Assembly: GCF_009711095.1 (NCBI RefSeq)
Contig: NZ_WMJZ01000006.1
Span: 1-64,000 of the forward strand
Direction of reading: 5' to 3'
Length of the DNA stretch: 64,000 nt
From: Intestinirhabdus alba
Lineage (GTDB): Bacteria; Pseudomonadota; Gammaproteobacteria; Enterobacterales; Enterobacteriaceae
The position numbers and the translations under genes were made by a program. How positions within the stretch are numbered: position 1 is the stretch's first letter; each line of letters begins with the position of its first letter. Positions 20,833-32,760 of this stretch are shown here, one piece after another. The notes under the pieces are model-generated. The model saw only the letters and a program-made list of their open reading frames with translations. It had not been told where the DNA came from and did not search any database.

Positions 20833-21560
20833 TGGAAGGGTGGCAGCGCGCTTTCGTCCTGCATACGCGCCCCTGGAGCGAGACCAGCCTGATGCTGGAC
20901 GTTTTCACGGAAGAGTCCGGCCGTATGCGCCTGGTTGCTAAAGGCGCTCGCGCAAAGCGTTCTAACCTGAAGGGGGCGCTGCAGCCTTTCACGCCGCTGC
21001 TGCTGCGCTTCGGCGGGCGCGGCGAGGTCAAAACCTTGCGCAGCGCCGAGGCGGTTTCACTGGCGCTCCCCCTGAGCGGTATCACCCTGTACAGCGGCCT
21101 CTACATTAACGAGCTACTCTCCCGCGTTCTTGAATATGAGACGCGCTTCTCGGCGCTTTTTTTCGATTACCTCAGCTGTATTCAATCCCTGGCCGGCGTC
21201 ACCGGCACGCCGGAGCCGGTCCTGCGCCGCTTTGAGCTGGCGCTGCTCGGCCATCTGGGCTACGGCGTCGACTTTATCCACTGCGCGGGCAGCGGCGAGC
21301 CGGTGGATGACGGGATGACCTACCGCTATCGCGAGGAGAAGGGATTTATTGCCAGCGTGGTGGTGGATCACCATACCTTTACCGGGCGACAGCTAAAGGC
21401 GCTTGAAGCGCGAGAATTTCCCGATGTTGATACCCTGCGCGCCGCGAAACGCTTTACCCGAATGGCGCTGAAGCCGTATCTTGGGGGCAAACCGCTAAAA
21501 AGTCGGGAGCTGTTCCGGCAATTTATGCCAAAACGTGCAGCGAACACGAAAAATGATTAA
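20832..21560 (+). CDS. recO: DNA repair protein RecO
   Basis: Recombination mediator that, with RecR, loads RecA onto SSB-coated DNA. The 242 residues align with E. coli RecO from [19 protein letters not shown] onward. The N-terminal part is an OB fold and the rest is helical. GGAG at 20822-20825 sets the start. Confidence 0.95.
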   Translation: MEGWQRAFVLHTRPWSETSLMLDVFTEESGRMRLVAKGARAKRSNLKGALQPFTPLLLRFGGRGEVKTLRSAEAVSLALPLSGITLYSGLYINELLSRVLEYETRFSALFFDYLSCIQSLAGVTGTPEPVLRRFELALLGHLGYGVDFIHCAGSGEPVDDGMTYRYREEKGFIASVVVDHHTFTGRQLKALEAREFPDVDTLRAAKRFTRMALKPYLGGKPLKSRELFRQFMPKRAANTKND

Positions 21561-21572
21561 CGAGGATTTGTC

Positions 21573-22304
21573 ATGGCTGAACTACTGTTAGGGGTCAACA
21601 TTGACCATATCGCCACGCTGCGCAACGCGCGCGGCACCGCGTATCCTGACCCGGTGCAGGCGGCGTTCATCGCCGAGCAGGCGGGCGCGGACGGCATCAC
21701 CGTCCATCTGCGTGAGGATCGTCGCCACATTACCGACCGCGACGTGCGTATTCTGCGCCAGACTTTGGACACCCGCATGAACCTGGAGATGGCGGTGACC
21801 GAAGAGATGCTGGCGATCGCCGTGGAGACGAAGCCGCACTTCTGCTGCCTGGTGCCGGAAAAGCGCCAGGAGGTGACCACCGAAGGCGGGCTGGACGTCG
21901 CCGGGCAGCGCGACAAAATGCGCGACGCCTGCGCGCGTCTGGCGGCGGCCGGGATTCAGGTCTCGCTGTTTATCGACCCCGACGAGTCGCAGATTGAAGC
22001 CGCCGCCGACGTCGGCGCGCCGTACATTGAAATTCACACCGGCCGCTACGCGGATGCCAGGAGCGACGCTGAGCAGGCGCAGGAGCTGGCGCGCATTGCC
22101 AACGCCGCGACCTTTGCCGCGGGGCTGGGGCTAAACGTCAACGCCGGCCACGGCCTGACCTACCACAACGTCAAGGCCATCGCCGCGCTGCCGGAAATGC
22201 ACGAGCTGAATATCGGCCACGCCATTATCGGCCGGGCGGTGATGAGCGGTCTGGCGGAAGCGGTGGCGGAAATGAAGCGTCTGATGCTGGAAGCGCGCGG
22301 CTAA
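21573..22304 (+). CDS. pdxJ: Pyridoxine 5'-phosphate synthase PdxJ
   Basis: Condenses 1-deoxy-D-xylulose 5-phosphate with 3-amino-2-oxopropyl phosphate to form pyridoxine 5'-phosphate. It is 243 residues, a TIM barrel with the start [18 protein letters not shown] and the Glu/His active-site elements ([17 protein letters not shown]). It shares one base with acpS (TAATGG), the conserved pdxJ-acpS pair. Confidence 0.96.
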   Translation: MAELLLGVNIDHIATLRNARGTAYPDPVQAAFIAEQAGADGITVHLREDRRHITDRDVRILRQTLDTRMNLEMAVTEEMLAIAVETKPHFCCLVPEKRQEVTTEGGLDVAGQRDKMRDACARLAAAGIQVSLFIDPDESQIEAAADVGAPYIEIHTGRYADARSDAEQAQELARIANAATFAAGLGLNVNAGHGLTYHNVKAIAALPEMHELNIGHAIIGRAVMSGLAEAVAEMKRLMLEARG

Positions 22305-22684
22305 TGGCGATTCTCGGCCTGGGCACCGATATCGTGGAGATCGCCCGCATTGAGGCGGTGCTGTCTCGTTCCGGCGATCGGCTGGCGCGCCGGGTGCTGA
22401 GCGTCAACGAATGGGCCATCTGGGAGACGCACCGGCAGCCGGCGCGCTTTCTCGCCAGGCGCTTTGCGGTCAAAGAGGCGGCGGCGAAAGCCTTTGGCAC
22501 CGGCATTCGCAACGGGCTGGCGTTCAACCAGTTTGAGGTGTTTAACGATGAGCTGGGCAAGCCGCGCCTGCGGCTGTGGGGAGAGGCGTTAGCGCTGGCG
22601 GAGAGGCTGGGCGTGGCGCATATGCACGTCACGCTGGCCGATGAACGGCGCTACGCCTGCGCGACGGTTATTCTTGAACGCTGA
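22304..22684 (+). CDS. acpS: Holo-[acyl-carrier-protein] synthase AcpS
   Basis: Transfers 4'-phosphopantetheine from CoA to apo-ACP. The 126 residues have the Mg-binding Asp in LGTDIVEI and Glu in [11 protein letters not shown]. Co-translated with pdxJ. Confidence 0.96.
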   Translation: MAILGLGTDIVEIARIEAVLSRSGDRLARRVLSVNEWAIWETHRQPARFLARRFAVKEAAAKAFGTGIRNGLAFNQFEVFNDELGKPRLRLWGEALALAERLGVAHMHVTLADERRYACATVILER

Positions 22685-22716
22685 GACATTAAGGCCGGGT
22701 GGCCTGCCCGGCCCGC

Positions 22717-22977
22717 TCAGAGCTTGTCCGCGTGGTGCATCAGGACAAACTTATCCCACAGCTGCTCTTCCGTCTCGCTGTGCGCCGGGTCCGGGTTAAT
22801 CGTGTTCGGGATCGGGCACACCTTCTGGCAGGTCGGCGTGTCGTAATGGCCCACGCACTCGGTACACTTGTCGCTGTTAATCTCATAGATGCTGTCGCCC
22901 ATCGAAATCGCCTCGTTGGGGCACTCAGGCTCGCACATATCGCAGTTGATACACTTCTTGCTGATTAACAGGGCCAT
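22717..22977 (-). CDS. yfhL: YfhL family 4Fe-4S ferredoxin
   Basis: Bacterial-type ferredoxin of 86 residues with two cluster motifs: CINCDMCEPECP, and the longer-loop CTECVGHYDTPTCQKVCP found in the Allochromatium-type/YfhL group. A short 3' tail follows. It is convergent with acpS. Redox partner unknown. Confidence 0.95.
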   Translation of the reverse strand: MALLISKKCINCDMCEPECPNEAISMGDSIYEINSDKCTECVGHYDTPTCQKVCPIPNTINPDPAHSETEEQLWDKFVLMHHADKL

Positions 22978-23031
22978 CAGGAAACTCTCTGAACGTCACA
23001 AACCGGCGGGCATTATACGCGCATTCCCCGT

Positions 23032-23880
23032 TCAGACCAGTTTTTTTACCAGCGCTTCGCTGCGGCGGATCCGCTCCGGAGCGCGCTCCGCATCCTGTTG
23101 CACCAGCGCCATAAACAGCAGGTCGGTAAGCATCATCTGGGCATGGGTGGCGGAGATGGCGGCGCTGCGGGTGGCCTGTTCCTCAGCGATGGTGTACAGG
23201 CTGTGGGTGGCACGCTGCTGCAGCGCGTTGGGCGTGAAGCCGGTAATGGCGAGAATTTTCCCACCGACGCGCAGGGTCTCATCCGCTGCCAGGTTCAGCG
23301 CTCGCCGCTCGCCGCTGTAGGAGATAGCCAGCAGCAGATCGTCCGCCGACAGCGCCTGGGCGGTGGCCAGCAGCGCGTGCATATCGCGTTCGAACGCCGC
23401 GTTAAGGCCGATTTTCGTCAGCTTCCAGGCGAAGTTCTGCGCCGCCAGGCCGGACGCGCCGATGCCGGCCAGCACGATGCGCCGGGCGGCGCGCAGCAGC
23501 GCCACGCCCTGGGCCAGCTTCTCTTCGCTGTTGACGTTCAGGGTGGCGTGCATTGCCGCCGTGTTTTCAGCGATCAGCTTTTCTCCCACCACGCGGATCG
23601 GATCGTCGCTGCGGATCTGATTATGTACTGAGACGGAGCGAGGCGGCGGGCCGCTGGCCAGCGCGTCGCTAATCGCCAGCTTCAGCGCCGGAAAACCCTT
23701 AAAGCCCAGCTTTTGGGCAAACTTCACCACGCTTGACTGGCTGACGCCCGCTTCGGCGGCAAGCTGCTGGGAGCTGAGATGCCGCGCTTTCTCCGGCTGG
23801 GTGAGCAGAAAATCAGCCAGCCTTTTGTCGCTTTGCGCAAGCCCCTGATAACGCTGGCGAATGCGAATCAAACCGTTCAT
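23032..23880 (-). CDS. yfhH: RpiR/MurR-type transcriptional regulator YfhH
   Basis: Phosphosugar-responsive regulator of 282 residues, equal in length to E. coli YfhH. The N-terminal RpiR-type helix-turn-helix (LSSQQLAAEAGVSQSSVVKFAQKLGFKG) is followed by a SIS domain (GIGASGLAAQNFAWKL, LAISYSGE). The ATG at 23880 is preferred; the frame extends 16 codons upstream into non-conserved sequence. It is divergent from murQ with palindromes between them, so control of murQ by a MurNAc-phosphate-type ligand is a reasonable inference. Confidence 0.9.
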   Translation of the reverse strand: MNGLIRIRQRYQGLAQSDKRLADFLLTQPEKARHLSSQQLAAEAGVSQSSVVKFAQKLGFKGFPALKLAISDALASGPPPRSVSVHNQIRSDDPIRVVGEKLIAENTAAMHATLNVNSEEKLAQGVALLRAARRIVLAGIGASGLAAQNFAWKLTKIGLNAAFERDMHALLATAQALSADDLLLAISYSGERRALNLAADETLRVGGKILAITGFTPNALQQRATHSLYTIAEEQATRSAAISATHAQMMLTDLLFMALVQQDAERAPERIRRSEALVKKLV

Positions 23881-23917
23881 GGTGTCTCCTGACGAGGGCG
23901 TGACGGCGGTGAAGGAC

Positions 23918-23951
23918 CAATATTTCACTCGCCCGAAAGAATATTGTATTC
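23918..23951. promoter_or_regulatory. Candidate operator between yfhH and murQ
   Basis: CAATATT (23918-23924) and AATATTG (23940-23946) form an inverted repeat with a 15-base spacer. GAATA-TTG-TATTC (23939-23951) is a second, overlapping palindrome. Both lie in the 118-base divergent promoter region, the expected place for an RpiR-family operator. Confidence 0.4.
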
Positions 23952-23998
23952 CATTATTGTGAAGTATTATGAATTAAAAATTCCTGAGGAATAACCAC

Positions 23999-24892
23999 AT
24001 GAATCTTGGCGCATTAGTGTCAGAAACCCGCAATCCGGAAACCATGGATCTGGACGCGCTCTCCACCCTGGAGCTGGTGCAGCGTTTCAACCAACAGGAC
24101 AGCCGGGTGGCGGCGGCGGTAAAAGCGACGCTGCCGGCGGTGGCCCGGGCGGTGGATGCCGCCGCAGAGGCGTTAAAGGCGGGCGGTCGCCTGATTTACA
24201 TGGGGGCGGGCACCAGCGGCCGTCTGGGGGTGCTGGACGCCGCGGAGTGCCCGCCAACCTTCGGCGTGCCGCATGGCCTGGTCGTCGGGCTGATTGCCGG
24301 AGGCCCGGACGCGCTGCTCAGGGCGGTGGAGGGGGCGGAGGATAATCCGCAGCTCGGAGAAGCGGATCTGATCGCGCTTAACCTCAGCGCCCGCGATCTG
24401 GTGGTAGGGCTGGCGGCCTCCGGGCGAACGCCGTATGTGCTGGGCGGGCTGCGCTATGCCCGCAGCATGGGCTGTACCACCGTTGCTATCTCCTGTAATC
24501 CCGACTCCCCGCTCGCCGGGGCGGCGGACATCGCCATTTCGCCGGTGGTGGGGCCTGAGGCGCTGACCGGCTCGACCCGCCTGAAGTCCGGTACCGCACA
24601 AAAGCTGGTGCTCAACACCCTCTCCACCGGCGCGATGGTGAAGTTTGGCAAGGTTTATCAAAATCTGATGGTAGATATGAAGGCCAGCAACCATAAGCTG
24701 ATGGATCGCGCCTGCCGGATGGTGGTAGAGGCAACCGGCGTTGCGCGGGAAGAGGCGGAAACGCTACTGCAGCAGACCGGCTATGAGGTGAAGCCGGCTA
24801 TTCTGATGGCGCTTACCGGCCTTGACGCCGCCGCCGCTAAAGAGAGGCTGGCGGCCCATCAGGGGTTCCTGCGTGGGGCGCTGTCGCGCTGA
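23999..24892 (+). CDS. murQ: N-acetylmuramic acid 6-phosphate etherase MurQ
   Basis: Cleaves the lactyl ether of MurNAc-6-phosphate to give GlcNAc-6-phosphate, used in cell-wall recycling. The 297 residues have the GCKR signature ([23 protein letters not shown]), a SIS fold and GAEDN/GAAxSGRTP-type active-site loops. GAGGA 7 bases upstream sets the start. In E. coli murQ sits elsewhere with murP; no PTS transporter gene is next to it here, so its substrate probably comes from internal recycling. Confidence 0.93.
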   Translation: MNLGALVSETRNPETMDLDALSTLELVQRFNQQDSRVAAAVKATLPAVARAVDAAAEALKAGGRLIYMGAGTSGRLGVLDAAECPPTFGVPHGLVVGLIAGGPDALLRAVEGAEDNPQLGEADLIALNLSARDLVVGLAASGRTPYVLGGLRYARSMGCTTVAISCNPDSPLAGAADIAISPVVGPEALTGSTRLKSGTAQKLVLNTLSTGAMVKFGKVYQNLMVDMKASNHKLMDRACRMVVEATGVAREEAETLLQQTGYEVKPAILMALTGLDAAAAKERLAAHQGFLRGALSR

Positions 24893-25056
24893 GAGGAAAC
24901 GGCGCGCGACGCCGGAAAAGTGACGCGCTATCTGCCAGGCTTGTCAGGGGGGGGCTTAATCGCTCGATACATTATTAAGAACCCGGCCCGCCAGCGGCCA
25001 TCGGCGGAACTGCGGTTTACCGGCCGATAAGTTTTAACGATTCGGAGGTGCAAGGT

Positions 25057-25692
25057 TTGACCAGTCATGGGCGTCGCGTTGTATTTTTTGACCTGGACGG
25101 TACGTTACATCAACAGGATATGTTCGGCAGCTTCCTGCGCTATCTGCTGCGGCGTCAGCCCCTGAACGCGCTGCTGGTGCTGCCGCTGCTGCCGGCGATC
25201 CTTGTGGCGCTGCTGATTAAAGGGCGCGCCGCCCGCTGGCCGATGAGCCTGCTGCTGTGGGGCTGCACCTTTGGCCGCAGCGAAGCGAGCCTGAAGGCGC
25301 ACCAGGCCGGGTTTGTCCGCTGGTTTCGCCAGAACGTCACGGCGTTTCCGCTGGTGCAGCAGCGCCTGACCACTTATTTGCTCAGCTCCGATGCCGATAT
25401 CTGGCTGATCACCGGCTCGCCGCAGCCGCTGGTGGAGCAGGTCTACTTCGATACGCCGTGGCTGCAGCGGGTCAATCTTATCGCCAGTCAGGTGGCGCGC
25501 GGCTACGGCGGCTGGGTGCTGACCATGCGCTGTCTGGGTCATGAAAAGGTGGCCCAACTGGAGCGTAAAATCGGCGCGCCGCTGCGTCTCTACAGCGGCT
25601 ACAGCGACAGCAGGCAGGACAATCCGCTGCTCTATTTTTGCCAGCATCGCTGGCGCGTGACGCCGCACGGGGAGCTTCAGCAGCTCGAATAG
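25057..25692 (+). CDS. pgpC: Phosphatidylglycerophosphatase C PgpC
   Basis: Inner-membrane HAD-superfamily phosphatase that dephosphorylates phosphatidylglycerol phosphate. The nucleophile motif FFDLDGTLH is near the N-terminus, a hydrophobic stretch at about residues 38-58 is the membrane anchor, and ITGSPQ carries HAD motif II. The start is a TTG at 25057 because GGAGG at 25044-25048 lies 8 bases upstream and 211 residues is the E. coli length. A GTG overlapping the Shine-Dalgarno is unlikely. Confidence 0.9.
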   Translation: MTSHGRRVVFFDLDGTLHQQDMFGSFLRYLLRRQPLNALLVLPLLPAILVALLIKGRAARWPMSLLLWGCTFGRSEASLKAHQAGFVRWFRQNVTAFPLVQQRLTTYLLSSDADIWLITGSPQPLVEQVYFDTPWLQRVNLIASQVARGYGGWVLTMRCLGHEKVAQLERKIGAPLRLYSGYSDSRQDNPLLYFCQHRWRVTPHGELQQLE

Positions 25693-25749
25693 CGGCGGCA
25701 TAACGCCGCGTTCCTCAGGCCGGACTGCGCGGGATAAATTGAGCGGTAA

Positions 25750-27908
<2,159 letters not shown>

Positions 27909-27978
27909 ACGGATAATTCTCTGCGGCGTGCGTTGCCTCAGCCTGTGAATTGCCTTAATAAGACCAGGATTAATCTCC

Positions 27979-28141
27979 AGGCTGTGTCCCGTAACCGGGC
28001 GTCCCGCAGGGCTGGGGCCATTCAGCTCCGCTGCCGCGTTACTCGCCGTGCATTTGGAATAACCAAATATTACGGCTCGCGCCTTGCCCCGGACCTGAAT
28101 GACCGCCAGCGACGCTCACGAACGGTTACGGGACACAGCCT
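27979..28141. repeat. Interspersed repeat, copy A (163 bp, perfect 19-bp terminal inverted repeats)
   Basis: The left end AGGCTGTGTCCCGTAACCG (27979-27997) is the exact reverse complement of the right end (28123-28141). Internally a hairpin ATTTGG-AATAA-CCAAAT lies at 28052-28068. Read in reverse, the element aligns over most of its length with copy B at 36365-36629. It lacks the extra roughly 100-base hairpin module of B. It sits 94 bases upstream of the purL PurR box. It encodes nothing. Confidence 0.8.
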
Positions 28142-28235
28142 AATGTGCGGCATTTTGCGTAAACTTCCGGCAGTTGGCAACCTATTCAATCACCTGGCGC
28201 ACCGCAGGGCAAAAAAACGTGGCGATTTTATTTCC

Positions 28236-28251
28236 ACGCAAACGGTTTCGT
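28236..28251 (+). promoter_or_regulatory. PurR operator of purL
   Basis: ACGCAAACGGTTTCGT matches the PurR consensus ACGCAAACGTTTTCGT with one difference and lies 75 bases before the purL start. Confidence 0.88.
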
Positions 28252-28325
28252 CAGCGCCGCAGATTCTTTATAATGACGCCCGTTGCCCACCCGGACCCCC
28301 CGAAAGTTTAAAAGACGAGAGACTT

Positions 28326-31300
28326 ATGATGGAAATTCTGCGCGGTTCGCCTGCACTGTCTGCATTCCGTATTAACAAACTGCTGGCGCGTTTTCAGGCG
28401 GCCGGTCTTCAGGTTAGCGCGCTGTACGCGGAGTACGTCCATTTTGCCGCTCTGAATGCCCCCCTGAGCGATGGCGAACGCGCGCAGCTTGCCCGCCTGC
28501 TGGAATATGGCCCGCGCCTCGGCGGCTCCGCCCCGCAGGGGAAGCTGCTGCTGGTGACGCCGCGCCCCGGCACCCTCTCTCCCTGGTCTTCCAAAGCGAC
28601 CGATATCGCCCATAACTGCGGCCTGCGGCAGATTGAGCGCCTGGAGCGCGGCGTCGCTTACTTTATTGAAGCCGCTGCGCTGAGCGACGAGCAGTGGCGG
28701 CAAATCGCCGCCGGGCTGCACGATCGCATGATGGAGAGCGTGTTCACCTCGCTGAGCGATGCGGAACGGCTCTTTGCGCATCAGCAGCCGACGCCGGTGA
28801 CCGCCATCGATCTGCTGGGGCAGGGGCGTCAGGCGCTGGTGGAGGCCAATCAGCGCCTCGGTCTGGCGCTGGCCGAAGACGAAATTGACTATCTGCAGGA
28901 CGCCTTTCAGACGCTGGCGCGCAATCCAAACGACATAGAGCTTTATATGTTCGCCCAGGCGAACTCCGAACACTGCCGGCATAAAATATTCAACGCTGAC
29001 TGGGTGATTGATGGTAAACCGCAGCCGAAGTCGCTGTTTAAAATGATTAAAAATACCTTCGTCGCCACGCCGGATCACGTACTGTCCGCCTATAAAGACA
29101 ACGCGGCGGTAATGGAAGGCTCGGAGGTCGGGCGCTATTTTGCCGATTCGCGCACCGGGCGCTACGACTTTCACCAGGAGCCGGCACATATTCTGATGAA
29201 GGTGGAAACTCATAACCACCCGACGGCGATCTCGCCGTGGCCGGGGGCGGCTACCGGCTCCGGCGGTGAGATCCGCGACGAGGGGGCCACAGGGCGCGGG
29301 GCGAAGCCGAAGGCCGGGCTGGTGGGGTTCTCGGTCTCTGACCTGCGCATTCCGGGGTTTGAACAGCCCTGGGAGGAGGATTTCGGCAGGCCGGATCGCA
29401 TCGTCTCCGCGCTGGATATCATGACCGAAGGCCCGCTCGGCGGCGCGGCGTTTAACAATGAGTTTGGTCGCCCGGCGCTTAACGGCTATTTCCGCACCTA
29501 TGAGGAAAAAGTGAACAGCCATAACGGCGTGGAGCTGCGTGGCTATCACAAGCCGATCATGCTGGCCGGCGGGATCGGCAATATCCGTGCCGATCACGTG
29601 CAGAAAGGTGAAATCACCGTCGGCGCGAAGCTGATCGTCCTCGGCGGCCCGGCGATGAATATCGGCCTCGGCGGAGGCGCGGCCTCCTCCATGGCCTCCG
29701 GCCAGTCCGATGCCGATCTGGATTTTGCCTCCGTCCAGCGCGACAACCCGGAAATGGAGCGCCGCTGCCAGGAGGTGATCGACCGCTGCTGGCAGCTGGG
29801 CGACGCCAACCCGATTCTGTTTATCCATGACGTCGGCGCGGGGGGGCTCTCCAACGCGATGCCGGAGCTGGTCAGCGACGGCGGGCGCGGCGGCAAGTTC
29901 GAGCTGCGCGATATTCTTAACGACGAGCCGGGCATGAGCCCGCTGGAAGTCTGGTGTAATGAATCCCAGGAGCGCTACGTGCTGGCGGTCGCCGCCGACC
30001 AGCTGCCGCTGTTTGATGAGCTGTGCAAGCGCGAGCGGGCACCTTATGCGGTGATTGGCGAAGCAACCGAAGCGCAGCACCTGACGCTGAACGATCGCCA
30101 TTTTGACAACCGGCCCATCGATCTGCCGCTGGACGTCCTGCTTGGCAAAACGCCGAAAATGACCCGTGACGTGCGGAGCCTGAAGGCCCGCGGCGAGGCG
30201 CTGAACCGCGCGGAGATCGCCATCGCGGACGCGGTGAAGCGCGTGCTGCATCTGCCGGCGGTGGCGGAAAAAACCTTTCTCATCACCATCGGCGACCGCA
30301 GCGTTACCGGTATGGTGGCGCGCGATCAGATGGTTGGCCCGTGGCAGGTGCCGGTGGCGAACTGCGCGGTTACCACCGCCAGCCTTGACAGCTACTACGG
30401 CGAGGCGATGGCGATCGGCGAGCGCGCGCCGGTGGCGCTGCTTGACTTCGCCGCCTCCGCCCGGCTGGCGGTGGGCGAAGCGTTGACCAATATCGCGGCC
30501 ACGCAGATTGGCGACATTAAGCGCATCAAGCTTTCCGCCAACTGGATGGCGGCGGCCGGTCATCCGGGAGAGGACGCCGGTCTGTATGAGGCGGTGAAGG
30601 CGGTGGGCGAGGAGCTGTGCCCGGCGCTGGGCCTGACCATTCCGGTGGGCAAGGACTCGATGTCGATGAAAACCCGCTGGCAGGAGGGAGGAGAACAGCG
30701 CGAAATGACCTCGCCGCTCTCATTGGTGATCTCCGCCTTCGCCAGGGTTGAGGACGTGCGCCAGACCGTCACGCCGCAGCTCGTGACCGAAGAGAACGCC
30801 CTGCTGCTGATTGACCTCGGCAAGGGGCGAAACGCGCTGGGGGCCACGGCGCTGGCGCAGGTATACCGTCAGCTCGGCGACACGCCGGCGGACGTGCGCG
30901 ACGTGGCGCAGCTGAAAGGGTTCTATGACGCCATTCAGGCGCTGGTGGCGGCGCGCCTGCTGCTGGCGTACCACGACCGCGCCGACGGCGGCCTGCTGGT
31001 TACCCTGGCGGAAATGGCCTTTGCCGGCCACTGCGGTATTCTGGCGGATATCGCCACGCTCGGTGACGATCGGCTGGCGGCGCTGTTCAGCGAAGAGCTG
31101 GGGGCGGTGGTTCAGGTGCGCGCGGCGGACCGCGACGCGGTGGAAGCCCTGCTGGCGCAGCACGGGCTGGGCGACTGCGTACACTATCTGGGGCAGGCCG
31201 TTTCCGGCGACCGCTTTGTGATTGAAGCCGCCGGGCAGACCGTGTTCAGCGAAAGCCGTACCACGCTGCGCGTCTGGTGGGCGGAAACCACCTGGCAGAT

Positions 31301-32213
31301 GCAGCGCCTGCGCGACAATCCGGAGTGCGCCGATCGCGAGCACGAGGCGAAGGCCGACGACAGCGATCCGGGCCTTAACGTGAAGCTCTCTTTTGATATA
31401 AATGAGGATGTCGCCGCGCCCTATATCGTCACCGGCGCACGACCGCAGATTGCCATCCTGCGCGAGCAGGGGGTGAACTCTCACGTTGAGATGGCGGCGG
31501 CGTTTCACCGGGCGGGCTTTGACGCCATTGACGTGCATATGAGCGACCTGCTCGGCGGGCGTACCGGCCTCGGCAACTTCCACGCGCTGGTGGCGTGCGG
31601 CGGCTTCTCCTATGGTGACGTGCTGGGCGCGGGCGAGGGCTGGGCAAAGTCGATCCTCTTTAACCGCCGGGTGCGCGAAGAGTTTGAGACCTTCTTCCAT
31701 CGTCCGCAAACCCTGGCCCTCGGCGTGTGCAACGGCTGCCAGATGATGTCCACGCTGCGCGAGCTGATCCCCGGCAGCGAGCTGTGGCCGCGCTTTGTGC
31801 GCAACCATTCGGATCGCTTCGAAGCCCGCTTCAGCCTGGTGGAGGTGACGCAAAGCCCGTCGCTGCTGCTGCAGGGGATGGAGGGTTCAAGAATGCCGAT
31901 CGCCGTCTCCCACGGCGAAGGGCGCGTCGAGGTACGCGACGGCGCGCACCTGGCCCGGCTGGAAGGCAAGGGGCTGGTGGCGCTGCGCTATGTCGACAAC
32001 GTCGGCAGGGTGACGGAAGCCTATCCGGCCAACCCGAACGGATCGCCGAACGGCATCACCGCCGTCACCAGCGAAAGCGGCCGGGTGACGATCATGATGC
32101 CGCACCCGGAGCGCGTATTCCGCAGCGTCAGCAACTCCTGGCATCCGGCGAACTGGGGCGAGGACGGTCCGTGGATGCGCCTTTTCCGCAATGCGCGTAA
32201 ACAGCTGGGATAA
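28326..32213 (+). CDS. purL: Phosphoribosylformylglycinamidine synthase PurL
   Basis: Large single-chain FGAM synthase (fourth step of purine synthesis; ATP and glutamine dependent), 1295 residues as in E. coli. The N-terminal domain and linker come first, then two tandem AIR-synthase-like halves containing [19 protein letters not shown] and [19 protein letters not shown]-terminal class I glutaminase has its nucleophile Cys in [10 protein letters not shown] and His/Glu in [10 protein letters not shown]. The start is the first of two adjacent ATG codons. The open frame extends 131 codons upstream through repeat A but is not coding there. Confidence 0.97.
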   Translation: MMEILRGSPALSAFRINKLLARFQAAGLQVSALYAEYVHFAALNAPLSDGERAQLARLLEYGPRLGGSAPQGKLLLVTPRPGTLSPWSSKATDIAHNCGLRQIERLERGVAYFIEAAALSDEQWRQIAAGLHDRMMESVFTSLSDAERLFAHQQPTPVTAIDLLGQGRQALVEANQRLGLALAEDEIDYLQDAFQTLARNPNDIELYMFAQANSEHCRHKIFNADWVIDGKPQPKSLFKMIKNTFVATPDHVLSAYKDNAAVMEGSEVGRYFADSRTGRYDFHQEPAHILMKVETHNHPTAISPWPGAATGSGGEIRDEGATGRGAKPKAGLVGFSVSDLRIPGFEQPWEEDFGRPDRIVSALDIMTEGPLGGAAFNNEFGRPALNGYFRTYEEKVNSHNGVELRGYHKPIMLAGGIGNIRADHVQKGEITVGAKLIVLGGPAMNIGLGGGAASSMASGQSDADLDFASVQRDNPEMERRCQEVIDRCWQLGDANPILFIHDVGAGGLSNAMPELVSDGGRGGKFELRDILNDEPGMSPLEVWCNESQERYVLAVAADQLPLFDELCKRERAPYAVIGEATEAQHLTLNDRHFDNRPIDLPLDVLLGKTPKMTRDVRSLKARGEALNRAEIAIADAVKRVLHLPAVAEKTFLITIGDRSVTGMVARDQMVGPWQVPVANCAVTTASLDSYYGEAMAIGERAPVALLDFAASARLAVGEALTNIAATQIGDIKRIKLSANWMAAAGHPGEDAGLYEAVKAVGEELCPALGLTIPVGKDSMSMKTRWQEGGEQREMTSPLSLVISAFARVEDVRQTVTPQLVTEENALLLIDLGKGRNALGATALAQVYRQLGDTPADVRDVAQLKGFYDAIQALVAARLLLAYHDRADGGLLVTLAEMAFAGHCGILADIATLGDDRLAALFSEELGAVVQVRAADRDAVEALLAQHGLGDCVHYLGQAVSGDRFVIEAAGQTVFSESRTTLRVWWAETTWQMQRLRDNPECADREHEAKADDSDPGLNVKLSFDINEDVAAPYIVTGARPQIAILREQGVNSHVEMAAAFHRAGFDAIDVHMSDLLGGRTGLGNFHALVACGGFSYGDVLGAGEGWAKSILFNRRVREEFETFFHRPQTLALGVCNGCQMMSTLRELIPGSELWPRFVRNHSDRFEARFSLVEVTQSPSLLLQGMEGSRMPIAVSHGEGRVEVRDGAHLARLEGKGLVALRYVDNVGRVTEAYPANPNGSPNGITAVTSESGRVTIMMPHPERVFRSVSNSWHPANWGEDGPWMRLFRNARKQLG

Positions 32214-32237
32214 CGGCGAGCGCCATTTGCCCGACAG

Positions 32238-32272
32238 CGCCCGGCAGGCGAAATCCTGCCGGGCGTTTTCTT
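32238..32272 (+). terminator. purL terminator
   Basis: CGCCCGGCAGG (32238-32248) pairs perfectly with CCTGCCGGGCG (32255-32265) and is followed by TTTTCTTT. Confidence 0.9.
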
Positions 32273-32290
32273 TAGGCCATACCTTCAGGG

Positions 32291-32404
32291 TGTCGGGATT
32301 TACCGACACTTGCCGCGTGGGGGGGTCTCCAAAAGGAGACACTTAACGTGTTGATTTATATACATCGAATTAATTCGAATTCGTAGTGTCGCTTTATGGC
32401 GACG
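32291..32404 (+). promoter_or_regulatory. Three GlrR-type activator sites upstream of glmY
   Basis: The GlrR recognition pattern TGTC-N10-GACA occurs exactly at 32291-32308 and with one mismatch at 32324-32341 (GGTC-N10-GACA) and 32387-32404 (TGTC-N10-GACG). E. coli glmY also has three such sites upstream of its sigma-54 promoter. An A/T-rich stretch at 32444-32480 between the sites and the promoter could accommodate IHF. Confidence 0.75.
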
Positions 32405-32490
32405 CTTTGCTGAAAAAATGCGCTCCGGCGTTCCGGTGGGTAAATTAAAAAAATGATAAAATTTATGTAGTTAACATTTTAATGTGAATA

Positions 32491-32507
32491 TTGGCACAAT
32501 TGATGCA
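32491..32507 (+). promoter_or_regulatory. Sigma-54 promoter of glmY
   Basis: TTGGCAC-AATTG-ATGCA has GG at -24 and GC at -12 separated by 10 bases. The expected initiation point is 32518-32519, where the conserved GlmY 5' end begins. Confidence 0.85.
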
Positions 32508-32518
32508 TATCATTAACC

Positions 32519-32704
32519 AGTGGCTCATTCACCTTCTTATGTCAGCCCCTCCGGGACGCGCTACATAAACCTCGAATGACGCACAACAAGGTGCCTGCCG
32601 TCCAGCTTCTGATAACAGCGTAGCTTTATCAACCATCGGGCGAAACGTCGAGTTAGGCACCGCCTTATTTCACAACCAGGCCGGGTTTATCCCGGCCTGG
32701 TTGT
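32519..32704 (+). ncRNA. glmY: Small regulatory RNA GlmY
   Basis: The sRNA that titrates RapZ and so protects GlmZ and raises glmS expression. The 5' end AGTGGCTCATTCACC, the central GTCAGCCCCTCCGGGACGC hairpin, the AACAAGGTGCCTGCCGTCC segment and the terminator stem (arms 32673-32685 and 32691-32703, 13 perfect base pairs) match E. coli GlmY. Position between purL and glrK is also conserved. It is the main known target of the adjacent GlrK/GlrR system. Confidence 0.92.
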
Positions 32705-32760
32705 ATCTGGCGTTCCCCTCAGTTAGCATCCGCTTATCCCTGTCCGATGAGAATAACGCT

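Noticed and set aside
27933-28325. 131-codon N-terminal extension of PurL
   Set aside because: It reads through repeat copy A and the PurR box; the conserved protein begins at 28326.
28308-30563. 751-codon open frame antisense to purL
   Set aside because: It mirrors a highly conserved gene with GC-rich third positions; the translation (His/Arg/Ala-rich, no motifs) is the usual shadow and has no ribosome binding site.
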